A stretch of DNA of 16,273 nucleotides from contig MGUL01000174.1 of the NCBI GenBank assembly GCA_001800005.1, forward strand, positions 23,089 through 39,361. The letters run 5' to 3'. The notes beneath the pieces were generated by a model. That model ran no database searches, had not been told where the DNA came from, and saw only the letters and a program-made list of their open reading frames with translations. Of the stretch, positions 14,247 to 16,273 are shown piece after piece. Origin of the DNA: Elusimicrobia bacterium RBG_16_66_12. Its GTDB lineage: Bacteria; Elusimicrobiota; Elusimicrobia; UBA1565; UBA9628. The translations under genes and the position numbers were made by a program. The stretch's first letter is position 1. The number at the start of each line of letters is the position of its first letter.

Positions 14247-15623
14247 ATGACTCGGCCTGAATTTAGTCCAGAAGTATACCTGACGTTTATGGATGCTCTT
14301 GGCATTCAGGATAAAATCGCTGAAAAAGTCGGAGCGGATCTTCTTAAGGCGCTTCGCTTGATGCACCCACCTTCGGGGTCGCGTCTGCAGAATCGGGAAA
14401 TATCCCAGATACTCAAAGTCAGTAGCACCACAATGCATAAGTATAAGACGAAGGCACTTATGAGATTGCAGCGTGCTCTTCCAGCTTTTGGCGAAGCCAT
14501 TCAGGCGGATCACCTTCCCCGCATATTCAAGTTTGCGGATAGGGTTGGCCGCGAGTATATGGATTTTGCGCTTCAGGTACTGTCAGCGGATCGTGTTGGT
14601 TCTGAGGTGCTGTTCCGTGAGGCCTGCCAGTATTTCGAGAAGAAGAAAGGTTCAAACCTCCACCATTATGAGTGGGGGTTGATTCTTGCTTTGCGCCTGA
14701 TGGGAAAGAATAAGGAAGCACTCGGCGCGTATTTGCCCTCTTTGATTGTTGAGCTCGAGCAGACAAAGAACATAGGTGTAGCGGATGAGATCAGCCGCAT
14801 TCTTGGCGAGGCAGGTGACGCGGCAGCTTCCGCTCTATCTGCGCTAGAGGCGGGCGCGAGGTTGGATTCCATCGAAGCAATACGAACGATCGGAGGGCTG
14901 GGCGAAGCCGGCCTCAAAGCTGAGGATACCATCCATAGCTTGCTCATTGATGGGGAGTTCACTCATCATGCCTCGGCCATTAGGACGTTGGGGAAAATTG
15001 GATCAAGATACGCGGATTACATCCTTACGCGTTTAACTGATGAGGACGTTAATGTTCGCTTGATGAGTGCCGAAGCTCTTTTTCGCTTAAAGCAACATGT
15101 TGAGGTTGCCTTGTCTGCGCTTTCCGCGCTACTTGTGTCGGACGACAAGGATGTCCGCGGGGCAGCTGCCTGCATCTTCCGTTGCTGGCCAAACGAGCCT
15201 AAGCCGATTGTCCGTATGCTCCTGCAGCAGCTAAAGACGGAAAATGCCCCCGTTGTTCGGGGCGAGCTGGCGTTTGCCTCGGTGTTCCTCGCCTTAGAGA
15301 ATGAGCGCCAACTGGCCGAACTTCTGTTCTGGATCGAAGGTGGCAGCGATGGCGCGAGTGAATTAGCCACCGCGATGGCATATTATGCGGAAGATCTTCC
15401 TTCAGCCATTCTTGCCGATGTCATTAGACTTCTTTCCAAAGCCCATTGTCGCGATCAGGCCGCAGCCATTCTCTTGAAATCAGGGGAGGTTGCAACTTCG
15501 GCACTGCCTGAACTTGCTGCTTGGTTGGATGCGAAATTCGCCGAGCATCAGTGGTATTCCAACAACGCTGACGGAATGCGCGATGCGTGGCAAGTAATAC
15601 GGAAGGCCCTGGATCGCCAGTAA
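14247..15623 (+). CDS. HEAT-repeat protein with N-terminal sigma-region-4-like HTH
   Basis: This 458-aa protein starts at ATG 14247 behind AGAGG, 6 bases away. Residues 45-80 (LQNREISQILKVSSTTMHKY...) resemble the helix-turn-helix of sigma70 region 4, including the EI..ILKVS turn and the basic second helix. Residues from about 190 on form HEAT-like repeats (pairs of helices such as SIEAIRTIGGLGEAGLKAED and VNVRLMSAEALFRL), which bind proteins or nucleic acid. No sigma region 2 is visible, so it is not a complete sigma factor. The codon use looks less GC-rich than in the genes on its left, and it has its own promoter, so it is probably inserted cargo. Likely a DNA-binding regulator or adaptor; the target is unknown. 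Confidence 0.75.
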   Translation: MTRPEFSPEVYLTFMDALGIQDKIAEKVGADLLKALRLMHPPSGSRLQNREISQILKVSSTTMHKYKTKALMRLQRALPAFGEAIQADHLPRIFKFADRVGREYMDFALQVLSADRVGSEVLFREACQYFEKKKGSNLHHYEWGLILALRLMGKNKEALGAYLPSLIVELEQTKNIGVADEISRILGEAGDAAASALSALEAGARLDSIEAIRTIGGLGEAGLKAEDTIHSLLIDGEFTHHASAIRTLGKIGSRYADYILTRLTDEDVNVRLMSAEALFRLKQHVEVALSALSALLVSDDKDVRGAAACIFRCWPNEPKPIVRMLLQQLKTENAPVVRGELAFASVFLALENERQLAELLFWIEGGSDGASELATAMAYYAEDLPSAILADVIRLLSKAHCRDQAAAILLKSGEVATSALPELAAWLDAKFAEHQWYSNNADGMRDAWQVIRKALDRQ

Positions 15624-15650
15624 GATTTTCTTTCCAGAGAGGGGGCTCGA

Positions 15651-16273
15651 TCACCACCGCCACTTAAGGTCGAAGAGCAGGGTGCGGCCCAGGTCGGCGT
15701 GGCCGACGAAAGAGACGCCGAACTCGAGGGACTTGAAGGATAGGCCCCCGCCGAGGCTCAGGGAGTCCAAGGGGCCGCCGGTGGGGCGGGCTGAGGAGAA
15801 GCCGGCGCGGAAGGCGGCAAAGGCCATGGGGCGCCACTCCAGGCCCAGGCGCAGGTCGGTCTCGCCATCGTTGGGGCGGGTCAGCTCGGCGGCGAGCATG
15901 AGCCCGGAGGGGCGGCGCTCGTAGGCGACGCCCAGGTTCGCACTCATCGGCAGGGGGGCGCGGGCACCCGAGGTGCCCATTCCCGGGCCCATGTTGAGCA
16001 AGGATAGGCCTAGTCTGACCGCGTTGCCGGCATTTTCGAAGGCCGCGCCTTGAAGGCCGAGATCGGCAGCCACACCTGAGGTCTGCGCGCCGGGCACGCC
16101 CTGACGGATCAGCTTGAGAGCCGCGCCGGCGCGTAGGGTGCGCTCGTCTTCATAGGCGCGGTTGGGGAGGAGCTCAAAGCGTCGGGCGCCGCCCAGAGAG
16201 AGGGCCAGGTCCTCCGTGGAGAAGTCCCCTGTCGGTCGGTCCGAGGCGTCATAGCCCTTCTGGCTGGTCCCCA
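15651..16273 (-). CDS. PorV/PorQ-like (UPF0164) outer-membrane beta-barrel protein, C-terminal part
   Basis: The frame is open to the right edge of the window, so the N-terminus is missing. About 207 residues are visible, with alternating beta-strand patterns (LALSLGGARRF, LRAGAALKLI, VAADLGLQGAAF), frequent Gly and aromatic residues, and a final DLKWRW, which resembles a barrel-closing strand with an aromatic C-terminus. This fits the PorV/PorQ family, which includes outer-membrane lipid-transport-like and secretion-associated barrels. It converges on the HEAT-repeat gene, with 27 bases between the stops and no clear terminator there. It looks like a chromosomal gene that marks the right end of the accessory region. 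Confidence 0.75.
   Translation of the reverse strand, partial: GTSQKGYDASDRPTGDFSTEDLALSLGGARRFELLPNRAYEDERTLRAGAALKLIRQGVPGAQTSGVAADLGLQGAAFENAGNAVRLGLSLLNMGPGMGTSGARAPLPMSANLGVAYERRPSGLMLAAELTRPNDGETDLRLGLEWRPMAFAAFRAGFSSARPTGGPLDSLSLGGGLSFKSLEFGVSFVGHADLGRTLLFDLKWRW

Noticed and set aside
15487..15494. Another copy of AGGTTGCA inside the HEAT-repeat gene
   Set aside because: It is within coding sequence, has no GTT at 16 bp on the minus strand and precedes no minus-strand gene, so it is probably chance.

Overview
This window comes from a GC-rich bacterial chromosome. The last gene (right edge, minus strand) looks like a PorV/PorQ-type (UPF0164) outer-membrane barrel, so a Gram-negative, possibly Elusimicrobiota-like host is likely. 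The phylum is a guess. I saw no tRNA, rRNA, CRISPR array, transposase or integrase.

Layout. (1) 1-235: 3' end of a VWA-like (DUF2201) gene, plus strand. (2) 260-2028: two unrecognised genes that converge and overlap at their stops. (3) 2074-5522, minus: a TM0106-type RecB-like nuclease/RNase H/helicase, split into two overlapping frames (663 + 486 aa) and with its own sigma70-type promoter. (4) 5583-6993, minus: three small genes, including a receiver-like protein that lacks the phosphoacceptor Asp. (5) 7144-9786, plus: a Cys-rich putative zinc protein, a YbjN-like protein, a classical (BCS1-like) AAA ATPase and an unknown protein. (6) 9804-9956, minus: a 50-aa hydrophobic microprotein. (7) 10068-14176, plus: a 67-aa protein, a YhaO/Mre11-like nuclease, a YhaN/Rad50-like ATPase with a membrane hairpin, and a SWIM zinc-finger protein. 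(8) 14247-15623, plus: a HEAT-repeat protein with a sigma-region-4-like HTH and its own sigma70-type promoter. (9) 15651-16273, minus: the PorV/PorQ-like barrel.

The main result is regulatory. Five sites share the layout [T/C]GCAACCT, then exactly 16 bp, then GTT. They lie in front of 6993(-), 7144(+), 7596(+), 9956(-) and 10068(+). Two divergent pairs sit back to back, which makes them look like inverted repeats. This is the architecture of an ECF-type alternative-sigma promoter. It ties regions 4-7 into one likely co-induced unit: Mre11/Rad50-like pair, AAA ATPase, YbjN-like chaperone, zinc proteins, pseudo-receiver and microprotein. By contrast, the genes at 260, 5522 and 14247 have TTGnnn-N17-TATAAA-like promoters and look like separately controlled or inserted cargo. 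No complete sigma factor is encoded here.

I infer that regions 4-7 are an inducible DNA-processing, stress or defence module. That function is not demonstrated by the sequence. The co-regulation, the motifs and the gene boundaries are visible directly.
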